Part shown: positions 42,857 to 51,879 of the stretch, in pieces
Layout of the letters: every line of letters starts with the position of its first letter
Numbering within the stretch: the first letter of the stretch is position 1
DNA from: JAFDVL01 sp043783625
GTDB lineage: Bacteria > Acidobacteriota > Blastocatellia > RBC074
DNA length: 64,000 bases
NCBI GenBank assembly: GCA_043783625.1
Contig: JAYVZE010000151.1
Span: forward strand, 1 to 64,000
Direction: 5' to 3'
Translations under genes and position numbers: made by a program
The notes under the pieces: generated by a model
The model's database searches: none
The model's input: only the letters and a program-made list of their open reading frames with translations
Told to the model about the DNA's origin: nothing

Positions 42857-43324
42857 TTAAGCAGGCAAAATCTTCACGCGGCGCATTTGACCGTCGCCTT
42901 CGCTTTCGGTTCTGACTTCAGGAAATTCAAGAATCGCATTGTGGATGATGCGACGATCTTGCGCATTCATTGGATCGAAGACAAAAGCAATTTTAGAAGT
43001 AGCAACGCGATCAGCCGCTTTTTGCGCCATCAATTCTAATTCCAGCAGACGCGCTTCACGATAGCCGCTGGCATCGAAATCAATTTGCGCACCTTCAGCC
43101 ACTTCATCGGCAAAGACGCGACGAGTGATATATTGCATGGCATCCAGCAATTCGGCGTTGTGTCCAAGCAATAAGGAAAGATCGAAGCCCTGGAATTCAA
43201 CCAGAATACTTTCATCTTCCTCTTTGCTGACACTCGCTCGCAAATCAAGCGAAGAGTGATTAATCAGCTCTTCAACAAAATCTTGTACCTTGGAATTAAG
43301 TTCGTTATTCGTCTCAGTTGTCAT
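42857..43324 (-). CDS. jag: Jag/KhpB RNA-binding protein
   Basis: 155 residues. A KH-like domain (ILVEFQGFDLSLLLGHNAELLDAMQYITRR) and a C-terminal R3H domain (NAQDRRIIHNAILEFPEVRTES). It lacks the separate N-terminal Jag-N domain of longer homologues. RNA-binding regulator, usually next to yidC as here. Confidence 0.92.
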   Translation of the reverse strand: MTTETNNELNSKVQDFVEELINHSSLDLRASVSKEEDESILVEFQGFDLSLLLGHNAELLDAMQYITRRVFADEVAEGAQIDFDASGYREARLLELELMAQKAADRVATSKIAFVFDPMNAQDRRIIHNAILEFPEVRTESEGDGQMRRVKILPA

Positions 43325-43363
43325 AAAAATACCAACTCAGAATTTAGAGTCCACCAATTATTA

Positions 43364-45145
43364 CTATGACTTTCTCCCCTTCAATGACGCTGCTAAATTT
43401 TTCACATCGGGATTTTGCACTGGCGGAGCCGGAGAAATTTTATTAATAATATATTGCTGCGTAATGCCCACGAGGTTTCCGCACATCCAGTAAAGAACCA
43501 ATCCGGCTGGTGCATTAATGAAAAAATAACCCATAAACAAAGGCATAATGTATTGCATGCGCTTTTGAATCGGATCAGCTGTCGAAGGGGTTAACGCTTG
43601 TTGCACGATCATTGAGATCACGAAAACCACTGGTAGGATATACCAGGGATCTGGTGCTGCCAAATCATGAATCCATCCCATGAAGCTCGTATGCCGAATT
43701 TCGACCGCAGTGGTTAGCACCGCGTAGACCGCGTAAAAGAATGGCATCTGCAAAAGCAGTGGCAAACATCCCATCAACGGATTACCTTCGCGCATCAAGG
43801 CGACCTGCTCTTTTTGCAGCTCAACCATTTTCGGATCGTCTTTGCCGAGCTTCTTCATGCGCTCTTGCAAATCCTTCATCTTAGGTTGCATCGCCGCCGC
43901 TTTCTTCATCGAAATCGAACTGCGCCAACGAAGCGGGAAGAAGCACATATTGAGTGCGACGGTGAGGACGATAATTGCCCAGCCATAATTTTGTGTAAAT
44001 CGGTAAATAAACTGAAGGATGTTCAGCATGTACCAGGCAATCGGCTTAACCACAATGGTGATCCAGTCCCAACCATAATTCACAACACGTTCAAGATTGA
44101 CACGATCATCACCAAGTTTCAGCTCATCACTGACCCGGCGAAGCATCTTGATGTTTTTGGGGCCGGCGTAGATGTGATTAATCTGTCCATTCGTAATCTG
44201 CACAGCAGTCGAGACGTGATTGAGTTCGACCTCTTTACCGCTAACAACTTCTTTGCGCTTCGTGTTCATGACGCTGACAGCTTTGGCCGGAGTTGTCGGC
44301 ATAATCGCCATCGCAAAATAATTATCGTCACTCGAAGCCCAGCGAACCTGCGTAGCATTGACGGGGGTAAACTCGACATTAGAAATGGATGATCCGGTGT
44401 GTCGTTCAATTCCGCCCGCAGCAGAAATTGTTGAGATAGATTCCTGTGAGTAATATCCGCCGTGAACCTTCACGTTCTGGTCGCCAAAACTGGGGCCGAT
44501 GACCAGAAATGCTTCGATTGGTTGACCATTACGCTTCACATCTACCGTGCAATCGAAATCATAACCGAGGCTATTAAAGTTAAAGACTTTGGAGGCTTGA
44601 ATCCCGTTCCCGCCGTCGTAAGTTAAGGTCACTGTTTTAGCTGAACCGGCGTTGATTTTAAGCTCAGATTCAGGTGTATCGGTGACGGTAAAACGAGCTT
44701 CGTTAAGTTGCTTTTCGAGATTTTTGTCCGAAGGAATTGATAAGCGGAGCGGCGCACCGAGGTCTTTACTTTTTTCCGGCGAAACTAATAACACTCCGGT
44801 TGGAGCGTCAATTGGTTTGCCTAACTTCCCTTCATCGTCCGGGAGGTGCGTCATGATTAGCTGATTGATGACCGCCCCCTGATTAGAAAGATTTCCCGTC
44901 CAGAAAGGTGTTTCAATTTTTATCTCACGAGCTTCAGCTTGTAGTGCCACGTTCGCAGACAGCGTAACCGATGAAGCAGGAGTCGCAGTAACAGCAGAAG
45001 GCGCAACGCTTGCACTTGGAGCAGGAACGTTTTGTACTATTTCAGTTTTCTTAGGCTGTGGGTAAAAACGACTAAATAAATATTGAGAGCCAAAGAGGAT
45101 GATAGCGGAGAGAATGATAAAAATCGTGAGCCGTTGTTTTTCCAT
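43364..45145 (-). CDS. yidC: Membrane protein insertase YidC
   Basis: 593 residues from the ATG at 45145. One N-terminal membrane helix, a large periplasmic domain of the Gram-negative type (about 60-350), then five helices of the insertase core with NYGWAIIVLTVALNMCFFPLRWRSS, GNPLMGCLPLLLQMPFFYAVY and GLVLYWMCGNLVGITQQ. Inserts inner-membrane proteins with or without Sec. The periplasmic domain supports a Gram-negative cell. Confidence 0.97.
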   Translation of the reverse strand: MEKQRLTIFIILSAIILFGSQYLFSRFYPQPKKTEIVQNVPAPSASVAPSAVTATPASSVTLSANVALQAEAREIKIETPFWTGNLSNQGAVINQLIMTHLPDDEGKLGKPIDAPTGVLLVSPEKSKDLGAPLRLSIPSDKNLEKQLNEARFTVTDTPESELKINAGSAKTVTLTYDGGNGIQASKVFNFNSLGYDFDCTVDVKRNGQPIEAFLVIGPSFGDQNVKVHGGYYSQESISTISAAGGIERHTGSSISNVEFTPVNATQVRWASSDDNYFAMAIMPTTPAKAVSVMNTKRKEVVSGKEVELNHVSTAVQITNGQINHIYAGPKNIKMLRRVSDELKLGDDRVNLERVVNYGWDWITIVVKPIAWYMLNILQFIYRFTQNYGWAIIVLTVALNMCFFPLRWRSSISMKKAAAMQPKMKDLQERMKKLGKDDPKMVELQKEQVALMREGNPLMGCLPLLLQMPFFYAVYAVLTTAVEIRHTSFMGWIHDLAAPDPWYILPVVFVISMIVQQALTPSTADPIQKRMQYIMPLFMGYFFINAPAGLVLYWMCGNLVGITQQYIINKISPAPPVQNPDVKNLAASLKGRKS

Positions 45146-45202
45146 CAATAAAACTCATCTCAGAATCTCCGGGAGCGTGGGGGCTGCGGTTTCTGAATAA
45201 AA

Positions 45203-45412
45203 TTACTGCACCGGATCATATCCACCGGAGCTGAAGGGATGACAGCGAAAAATGCGTCTGATTCCTAAGACCGAGCCTTTAATAAAACCATGTTTACTAA
45301 TGGCTTCGGCGGCGTATTCTGAGCAAGTTGGTAAAAAGCGACAAGACGGAGGAAAAAGCGGCGAGATTATTAATTTGTATCCACGCAGGATGTAAACCGC
45401 TATCGTTTTCAT
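45203..45412 (-). CDS. yidD: Membrane protein insertion efficiency factor YidD
   Basis: 69 residues, the usual size. YILRGYKLIISPLFPPSCRFLPTCSEYAAEAI carries the conserved cysteines, then RIFRCHPFSSGGYDPV. Helps YidC-dependent insertion. Lies between rnpA and yidC in the usual order. Confidence 0.96.
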   Translation of the reverse strand: MKTIAVYILRGYKLIISPLFPPSCRFLPTCSEYAAEAISKHGFIKGSVLGIRRIFRCHPFSSGGYDPVQ

Positions 45413-45427
45413 TGTCCGCCGTAAAAA

Positions 45428-45802
45428 TTAAACTGATTCCTTATCCAACGTTTGTCGAAAGCGTTGAATGAGTTGTACGAAAGCCGACTCAATATCTTTA
45501 AAATCAGCCGTCGCGGCGGATGGTCTGACGTTTAGAACGACATCAAATCCAACTCCGGTTAACAATGAAGGGTCACGGAATCGAAAAGCGTCCCGAAGCC
45601 TCCGACGACAACGGTTTCTCAGCACTGCGTTACCAATCTTACGCGTGGTAGTCAGACCCATTCGCTGATGTTCCGAATCCGTTTTAATCACAAAAGCAGA
45701 AAAGTACGGTGTACTGAATTTTCTGCCTTTGGCATAAACTGCTTTGAATTCACGGCTCGAAAGTAACCGATGATGTTGTTTCGGAATTTTCATCAGAACC
45801 AT
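45428..45802 (-). CDS. rnpA: Ribonuclease P protein component
   Basis: About 124 residues, basic. The conserved block RKIGNAVLRNRCRRRLRDAFR (last part NRCRRRLR) is the RNase P protein signature. It helps the RNA subunit bind pre-tRNA. Starts at 45802 or 45793 (both ATG). Follows rpmH by 39 bases, as in most bacteria. Confidence 0.94.
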   Translation of the reverse strand: MVLMKIPKQHHRLLSSREFKAVYAKGRKFSTPYFSAFVIKTDSEHQRMGLTTTRKIGNAVLRNRCRRRLRDAFRFRDPSLLTGVGFDVVLNVRPSAATADFKDIESAFVQLIQRFRQTLDKESV

Positions 45803-45841
45803 CAACTTCGGATACGAAAACCTGATTCAAACAGTTCTGGA

Positions 45842-45988
45842 TTAATAATGGAACACAGTCAGACGAGTACGTCCTTTAGCACGACGACGTTTAATAACCA
45901 GGCGGCCTGCGCGCGTACTCATGCGTTCACGCCATCCATGTGTTTTTGCTCGTTTACGATTATTTGGTTGAAAAGTTCTTTTTGCCAT
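45842..45988 (-). CDS. rpmH: Large ribosomal subunit protein bL34
   Basis: 48 residues, MAKRTFQPNNRKRAKTHGW and then ERMSTRAGRLVIKRRRAKGR with a short tail LTVFHY. Fits the universal bL34 size and sequence. It heads the block rpmH-rnpA-yidD-yidC-jag-mnmE-mnmG-rsmG-parAB. Confidence 0.96.
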   Translation of the reverse strand: MAKRTFQPNNRKRAKTHGWRERMSTRAGRLVIKRRRAKGRTRLTVFHY

Positions 45989-46063
45989 GACAATTACTCC
46001 AGTAAACTCAAGTTAGAAACGCGAAAGACTATCAATCGTGTAGGTGGTTGTCAAGGAAAAGCG

Positions 46064-46215
46064 ACTGGGAGTGCAAGCGTCTCGCTTGCCGTTTGTGCGC
46101 ATTAGCGTCGCAAGCACAGTGGCGACGATATTCGCTGAAGAATAAGTAACCCTCTCGCCACGTCAGCGAGCGGCGTTTCACGCGCTCGCGGCAAGCAAGC
46201 TGCTTGCACCTCAGT
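46064..46215. repeat. Long inverted repeat (family 3)
   Basis: Left end ACTGGGAGTGCAAGCGTCTC (46064 on), right end GCTGCTTGCACCTCAGT (to 46215). It shares the inner stretch GAGCGGCGTTTCACGCGCTC (near 46167) with the copy at 32695-32850. It fills the gap between rpmH and the ispA stop codon. Confidence 0.85.
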
Positions 46216-47120
46216 TAGGATTGCCGCTCAATGATAAATTGCGCAATTTGTTCCAACCGCTCCGTCGCCAATCCGGTCTGCTGCGCTGCCGCGAGAGCTT
46301 CCGTATATAAAAGCCGGGCACGTTCACGCGCCGCTTCGATGCCGTATAAAGCCACGTAAGTTGCCTTCTGCACCGCCGCATCTTTCCCTGCCGTTTTTCC
46401 TAATTCTTCACTGGTTGCCGTAGCGTCTAAAACATCATCCGCTACCTGAAAAGCTAAACCGGATTTTTCGGCATATTCAGTAAGCAAGGAAAGTTGTTCA
46501 GGATTCGCTCCGCCGATGATGGCTCCGAGGCGAACGCAGCACCGGATCAACGCTCCGGTTTTCGCTTGATGAATCGCATCCAGTAATTCGGCATCGAAGG
46601 GCTTACCTTCACTTTGAATGTCGAGTACCTGACCACCAATTAAAGCTTTGACCGTACCCGCAGCCGTTGCCACTTCATTGATAACTCTCAATTTCCGTTT
46701 GGCTTCAAGACCTTCGATTTCAGAAAGCGTAATGAAAGCCTGTGTGAGTAACGCATCGCCCGCGAGGACAGCTATCGCATCACCATAAACTTTATGATTC
46801 GTCAGACGCCCGCGACGGTAATCATCATTATCCATTGAGGGCAGATCATCGTGAATCAGTGAATAGGTGTGAATCATCTCGACAGCACAGGCGGCAGGCA
46901 ATAAAGATTTTTCATCTGCGCCAAATAATTCACCGGAGGCAATGACTAATGCCGGACGCAATCGCTTGCCACCAGCGAAAATGCTGTACCGCATCGCTTC
47001 ATGAATCGTTTGTGGAACGAATTCAGCAGCAGGCAGGAGGCGATTCAGCCATTCATCAGTACGCGCAGATTGTTGTTGCAGATATTCAGTAATAGGAGAT
47101 TTAGAAAGGGATGTCATCAT
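46215..47120 (-). CDS. ispA: Polyprenyl (farnesyl/geranylgeranyl) diphosphate synthase
   Basis: 301 residues. First aspartate-rich motif IHDDLPSMDNDDYRRG and second QVADDVLDATA, with the usual GKRLRPALV. Builds C15 or C20 prenyl diphosphate from isoprene units for quinones and cell-wall lipid carriers. Overlaps xseB by 20 bases, the conserved xseB-ispA pair. Confidence 0.93.
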   Translation of the reverse strand: MMTSLSKSPITEYLQQQSARTDEWLNRLLPAAEFVPQTIHEAMRYSIFAGGKRLRPALVIASGELFGADEKSLLPAACAVEMIHTYSLIHDDLPSMDNDDYRRGRLTNHKVYGDAIAVLAGDALLTQAFITLSEIEGLEAKRKLRVINEVATAAGTVKALIGGQVLDIQSEGKPFDAELLDAIHQAKTGALIRCCVRLGAIIGGANPEQLSLLTEYAEKSGLAFQVADDVLDATATSEELGKTAGKDAAVQKATYVALYGIEAARERARLLYTEALAAAQQTGLATERLEQIAQFIIERQS

Positions 47121-47430
47121 CGAAGTTTACGGTAGTGTCAGAGTCAGGTTCTAATTTTGTTTGTGCCGGACGATTTGAATTTTTAGGAGCGGGGGAGTCT
47201 GAATCAGGATCGAACGGGACAGTTTTTAATTCTCCGCGTTCACGCATGAGCATTTCAACTTTGCGTTCTGCGTCGGCGAGATGTGCCTGACATTGACGCG
47301 CTAATCCGACTCCATCTTCAAAAATTTCCAATGCATGTTCTAAGGGGAGTTCGCCGGACTCAAGCTGTGAAACGATGCTTTCAAGCTTTGAGAGGGATTG
47401 CTCAAAGGATTGTGATTTTGCGTTAGCCAT
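47101..47430 (-). CDS. xseB: Exodeoxyribonuclease VII small subunit
   Basis: 109 residues. Core SFEQSLSKLESIVSQLESGELPLEHALEIFEDGVGL is typical; the C-terminal 40 residues are an acidic, disordered extension not present in most homologues. Forms ExoVII with XseA, which ends four bases upstream. Confidence 0.93.
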   Translation of the reverse strand: MANAKSQSFEQSLSKLESIVSQLESGELPLEHALEIFEDGVGLARQCQAHLADAERKVEMLMRERGELKTVPFDPDSDSPAPKNSNRPAQTKLEPDSDTTVNFDDDIPF

Positions 47431-47434
47431 AAAA

Positions 47435-48817
47435 TTATTTTACCGGTTCAATTACTTCGCAAATTGCCTCACCGTCTTCAAATCGAATAGCAACTTTTTG
47501 CCCGCGCTGCAAATTTGCGCCTCTTGAAATTAATTGTCCCGCTTCATTTCGCACCATAGTATATCCACGACCCAGCACTGACAACGGCGAAAGCATATCC
47601 AATTTACCGGAAGTCAGAGAAATTTGATGCTGGTTGCGTTCAAGTTTTGCCAGCATGAACCGCTGCAATTTCTGGCAGGAAACCTGAAGCCGGGTTTCGG
47701 CAACCACCAACGGCGCACGCCAGTCAGAGACATACAAATGACGATGCGCGGCTTCGACGCGAAGTTTGGCGTGATGCAAATTATTTTTCAAAGCCATCGC
47801 GCCACGCCGCTCTAGTTCGCGCACACGAGAGCTGAGCTTGATGATCTTGCCAATCGTTTCCGCAAAGCCCTGACTTTCGATTAAATCGCGTAGCTCGGAA
47901 CGCCGCTGCAATAAATAATAATCCATCGCACGACCCATGTAGGAAAGCAAGCTATCAATCTGAGCGCGGAGTTCAAAGGCTTGCGCTCCAACCAACTCGG
48001 CTGCGACGGAAGGGGTTGGCGCACGTTTGTCAGCGACTAAATCCGCAATCGTAAAATCTGTTTCGTGACCCACGGCAGAAATAACAGGAATTTTTGAGGC
48101 GTGAATGGCACGCGCTACGATTTCTTCATTGAACGCCCACAAATCTTCCACGGAGCCGCCTCCACGTCCGACGATCATCACATCAATGCCAAATTTTACG
48201 TGGTTATCGCTAAGCAATTTTATCGCCGTCGCAATTTCAGCAGCGGCTCCCGTACCCTGAACTCTGACCGGAGCAATCAACACATCAATGCCGGGATTAC
48301 GACGTTCTAAAACATGAAGCATATCCCGAATGACCGCACCCGCAGGCGAAGTCACAATCCCGATTTTGCGGGGAACCATCGGCAGCGGACGTTTACGCTC
48401 TTCATCAAATAACCCTTCTTCCTCAAGCTTGCGCGCCAATTGCTCAAATGCAAGCTGCAACGCACCAACTCCGACGGGTTCCATGGATTCGACATTGAGC
48501 TGATAATTCCCGCTTTTTTCCCAGACAGATAAACGCCCACGTACTTTAACTTCCAACCCGTTTTCAGGATCAAAGCGCAACAGGCGATTCCATTGCTTGA
48601 AATAAACGCCGCTGATTTGTGCGAGATCGTCTTTGAGCGTGAAGTACCAATGACCGGAAGGATATTTTTTGAAATTAGAAATTTCGCCCTGCACACACAA
48701 GTCACGAAATTCCGATTCGAGCGCAGATTTAATGTCGCTGGTGAGTTCGCTGACCGACAGCACCGGATTTTCGGCGAAGAGAGATTGCGTTAGATTTTGG
48801 CGGGTGCTTCGGGGCAT
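47435..48817 (-). CDS. xseA: Exodeoxyribonuclease VII large subunit
   Basis: 460 residues. N-terminal OB fold (LSVSELTSDIKSALESEFRDLCVQGEISNFK, GHWYFTLKD), catalytic core with IGIVTSPAGAVIRD, VGRGGGSVEDLWAFN and AVGHETDFTIADLVADKRAPTP, and a coiled-coil tail that docks XseB. Degrades single-stranded DNA into short pieces. The usual neighbour of xseB. Confidence 0.96.
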   Translation of the reverse strand: MPRSTRQNLTQSLFAENPVLSVSELTSDIKSALESEFRDLCVQGEISNFKKYPSGHWYFTLKDDLAQISGVYFKQWNRLLRFDPENGLEVKVRGRLSVWEKSGNYQLNVESMEPVGVGALQLAFEQLARKLEEEGLFDEERKRPLPMVPRKIGIVTSPAGAVIRDMLHVLERRNPGIDVLIAPVRVQGTGAAAEIATAIKLLSDNHVKFGIDVMIVGRGGGSVEDLWAFNEEIVARAIHASKIPVISAVGHETDFTIADLVADKRAPTPSVAAELVGAQAFELRAQIDSLLSYMGRAMDYYLLQRRSELRDLIESQGFAETIGKIIKLSSRVRELERRGAMALKNNLHHAKLRVEAAHRHLYVSDWRAPLVVAETRLQVSCQKLQRFMLAKLERNQHQISLTSGKLDMLSPLSVLGRGYTMVRNEAGQLISRGANLQRGQKVAIRFEDGEAICEVIEPVK

Positions 48818-48828
48818 TTTATTTTTAC

Positions 48829-49044
48829 TTATGAATCGCGTTCAGGTAAATCAGGTGCAGAGCCAAAAGTCGCTTCAAAAAAACCAATCGGCCAACCATT
48901 TTCGTCAACGGCACTCACGTTAGTTTTTTTGTCTTCATTTTGATCGAGTGGAAAAATGATTACTTCTACACGGCGATCACGTAACTCGGGTGGAATGATT
49001 ATTGTCCCCGGAATTCGTTCGTAAATTTGGCGGATTGCGTCCAT
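48829..49044 (-). CDS. Small antitoxin-like protein
   Basis: 71 residues. IIIPPELRDRRVEVIIFPLDQ is the usual start of small antitoxin-type proteins that precede PIN toxins, and DENGWPIGFFEATFG is their usual C-terminal toxin-contacting part. Here no PIN gene follows; xseA starts 11 bases downstream and a HEPN gene ends 11 bases upstream. It may neutralise the HEPN protein, or be an orphan. Confidence 0.55.
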   Translation of the reverse strand: MDAIRQIYERIPGTIIIPPELRDRRVEVIIFPLDQNEDKKTNVSAVDENGWPIGFFEATFGSAPDLPERDS

Positions 49045-49054
49045 TCTTTCTCCA

Positions 49055-49711
49055 TTAAAAATGCGTAATCAAAAATTGCTCAACAAAGGCAGTCAGGCTG
49101 CTCACATCTGGTGCTGATATTTTGCTCCAATCTGCGTGCATAGCGCAATTCCGAATTTTTACCATTGCGGCAAGTGAGTTCTTGAGTGTTCCACCTACCA
49201 AGCCTTGTGATTTCAATGTATTGACGATCTCAGTTAAATCTTTGTCATCTATGTTAAGCCCTTGTTTTTCTGCATATCGCTTGAGTGTATCTTCGAGCGC
49301 AGCAGAAGCTAGAACAGCGGCTACATCTTTATTGCCTTCTTGCAATGCACGTTTAGCTAACTCCAAAAAATCTTGAAATATTTCGCCAGAAATAGCAGTT
49401 TTTAAATCGAGAGCAAAACCAAGCGAGTAGTCATCAAAAGCAGCTTTCATTATCCCAACTAATGGATCTAAATAAAGATTATATGAATGCACTTTTATGT
49501 GAGCATTAAAATTCGTGTAATAATCACTTTCTTGCCCAAAAGCGAGTTTAAGTATATGAAGACAACTGTTTCCCCATTGAGCAGCTATCTTTACACTAAC
49601 CTCTTCTTGGTTATAGTCATAGTGATGACTCTGATGATGAGTTGTTCTTTTTTCTGGAGAATTCTCACTTAACTCCTTTAGTCTGTCATGAATTTTTTGG
49701 TCAACTTTCAT
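49055..49711 (-). CDS. HEPN-domain protein, possible RNase toxin
   Basis: 218 residues. The N-terminus has a His-rich patch (TTHHQSHHYDYN). The helical C-terminal domain (about 115-215) ends with SLAAMVKIRNCAMHADWSKI, which carries the HEPN RNase motif R-N-x3-H (RNCAMH) in the right place near the end. HEPN proteins often act as RNA-cutting toxins or defence effectors. It starts two bases after the metG stop and sits with the small gene 48829-49044 in the middle of a housekeeping operon. Family name uncertain. Confidence 0.65.
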   Translation of the reverse strand: MKVDQKIHDRLKELSENSPEKRTTHHQSHHYDYNQEEVSVKIAAQWGNSCLHILKLAFGQESDYYTNFNAHIKVHSYNLYLDPLVGIMKAAFDDYSLGFALDLKTAISGEIFQDFLELAKRALQEGNKDVAAVLASAALEDTLKRYAEKQGLNIDDKDLTEIVNTLKSQGLVGGTLKNSLAAMVKIRNCAMHADWSKISAPDVSSLTAFVEQFLITHF

Positions 49712-49713
49712 AA

Positions 49714-51753
49714 TTATTTCAACTTCGCTCCATTCGGAATATCTTCCAAAAATCCCGCCAGTACAGGTTTTCCTTCATCACCCATCGAAGCTGCCAGGAT
49801 CATGCCTTGGGATTCAAAGCCGCGTAATTTACGTGGAGCTAAATTTGCCACGACGATGACTTTGCGTCCGATTAATTTTTCGGCTTCGTAATATTGGGCG
49901 ATGCCGGCGAGGACTTGGCGCGGTTCGGCTTCGCCTAAATCAATGGTGAAGCGTAATAATTTATCGGCTTTCGGCACGGGTTCGGCGGTCAGGATTTGTC
50001 CGACGCGGAGTTCGACTTTGAGGAAATCTTCGATGCCGATGTAGGCGATTCCTTCTGGTGCGGCAGGCGCAGCAGGTGTTGCTGGAGCCGCTACTGGCGC
50101 GGGTGCATCAGGTGTTTCAGTTTTTGTTTCTTGGGCGCGAGTTTCCTGACTCGCCGCTTCTTCTTGTTTGATTTCGCTCATAACTTTCTTTTTATCCAAT
50201 CTGGGGAAGACTCCTTCAATTTCACCAATGTGTGTACCGGATTTCAGCGGCGCAAGTGCGTTCGGTGCGATGTCTGCTACGTTTCCTACTTCGCCTAATT
50301 GCTGCCAAATGGATTGTGTAGCGGTGGGCAAGACGGGCGCGAGCAACACAATAAAATTTCTCAAAGCATCTACCGAAGTATTAAGCACGAGTGCTAATTC
50401 AGCGCGGCGCGTTTCGTCTTTGGCGATGTCCCAGGGTTTCGCGTCGGAAATAAATTTGTCTACGACGGCGATGGCTTGCCACACGGCTTCGAGGCCGCGC
50501 GAAAAATTGTCTTCATCAAATTCTTTATCGAATTGTTCGATAGCAGTTGTTACTGCGGATTTCACTTCAGCAGCTCGGGATTGTAATTCAGTATTCGCAG
50601 TTGGCGTTACCACTGGAATTTCACCTTCGAAGAAATTGCGAATCATCGTCAAAGTACGATTCGATAAATTTCCTAAACCACTCGCCAAATCAGCGGTCAC
50701 GCGATCGAGCAACGCTTCATAAGTAAAATCACCATCGTTGCCAAAGCTCATTTCGCGCAAACAAAAATAGCGCACAGCGTCCGGCTGAAAATGTTTTGCC
50801 AGGACGCTTAAATCAATGACGTTGCCATCTGTTTTGGACATCTTGCGTCCGCCTGACAACCACATTCCGTGTGCGAAACACGTCTGCGCAGGTTCAATGC
50901 CCGCAGCCAACAAAAATGCAGGCCAATACACCGTATGAAAACGTAGAATATCTTTACCTACGAGCTGCAAATTTGCAGGCCAGTATTTATGAAAATTCGC
51001 ATCGCCGTCTGCTTTGCCATAACCCATCGCCGTGATGTAATTTGACAGCGCATCAAACCACACATACATCGTATGTTCAGGATCATCAGGCACAGGAATG
51101 CCCCATTTCACAGATGTGCGGCTAACCGATAAATCTCTGAGACCACCGCTGACAAAGCTGATGACTTCATTACGACGAACTTCGGGACGAATGAAGTTTG
51201 GATTTTTTTCGTAGTACTCAAGCAAGCGATCTTGAAACACGGACAGCTTGAAAAAATAGCTTTCTTCTTTCTTAATAAAATCCAGAGGGGTAACGGTATG
51301 CGTAGGGCAAACTAAAACGCCGTCGTTATTTTTGACAGCTTCGCTCTCATTATAAAATTCGTTACAGCTTCCGCAATACCAGCCTTCATAACTGCCTTTG
51401 TAAATGTATCCGTTATCGCGCACGCGCCGCCACAATTCAGCTACACCTTGTTTGTGATGTTCGTCGGTTGTACGAATCCATTGATTATTGCTGAAATTGT
51501 AATCAGCGAACGCGGTTTGGAATTCATTGACGATGTTGTCTACGTGCTGTTGGACGGGCAGTCCGGCTTTTTCTGCGGCTCGTTCGATGTTGATGCCGTG
51601 TTCATCTGTGCCGGTCAGAAAATATGTGTCAAAGCCGCGCTGACGTTTATAACGCGCCACAGTGTCAGCAATGATCGTCGTGTACAGATGCCCCAAATGC
51701 GGGTGCGAATTGACGTAATAAATAGGTGTCGTAACGTAAAAAGTCTTGCTCAT
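49714..51753 (-). CDS. metG: Methionyl-tRNA synthetase
   Basis: 679 residues from the ATG at 51753 (MSKTFYVTTPIYYVN); a TTG nine bases earlier is possible. HIGH motif PHLGH, zinc knuckle YCGSCNEF, KMSKS-type GRKMSKTDGNV, anticodon-binding domain, then a Pro/Ala-rich linker (about 545-580) and a C-terminal tRNA-binding (EMAP-II-like) domain DFLKVELRVGQILTAEP. Charges tRNA-Met. First gene of the run metG-HEPN-small ORF-xseA-xseB-ispA. Confidence 0.96.
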   Translation of the reverse strand: MSKTFYVTTPIYYVNSHPHLGHLYTTIIADTVARYKRQRGFDTYFLTGTDEHGINIERAAEKAGLPVQQHVDNIVNEFQTAFADYNFSNNQWIRTTDEHHKQGVAELWRRVRDNGYIYKGSYEGWYCGSCNEFYNESEAVKNNDGVLVCPTHTVTPLDFIKKEESYFFKLSVFQDRLLEYYEKNPNFIRPEVRRNEVISFVSGGLRDLSVSRTSVKWGIPVPDDPEHTMYVWFDALSNYITAMGYGKADGDANFHKYWPANLQLVGKDILRFHTVYWPAFLLAAGIEPAQTCFAHGMWLSGGRKMSKTDGNVIDLSVLAKHFQPDAVRYFCLREMSFGNDGDFTYEALLDRVTADLASGLGNLSNRTLTMIRNFFEGEIPVVTPTANTELQSRAAEVKSAVTTAIEQFDKEFDEDNFSRGLEAVWQAIAVVDKFISDAKPWDIAKDETRRAELALVLNTSVDALRNFIVLLAPVLPTATQSIWQQLGEVGNVADIAPNALAPLKSGTHIGEIEGVFPRLDKKKVMSEIKQEEAASQETRAQETKTETPDAPAPVAAPATPAAPAAPEGIAYIGIEDFLKVELRVGQILTAEPVPKADKLLRFTIDLGEAEPRQVLAGIAQYYEAEKLIGRKVIVVANLAPRKLRGFESQGMILAASMGDEGKPVLAGFLEDIPNGAKLK

Positions 51754-51879
51754 AATAGTCAAAAATACAGGTGCAAAGTAAAGAGGCTATTCTTTCACGG
51801 CGACTGATAAAGCTCAAGTCGCAAATTTTGCGCTCCAGTTCTTTCCGGCTTCCACCATTTCAGGTAAATTACCAAACCT

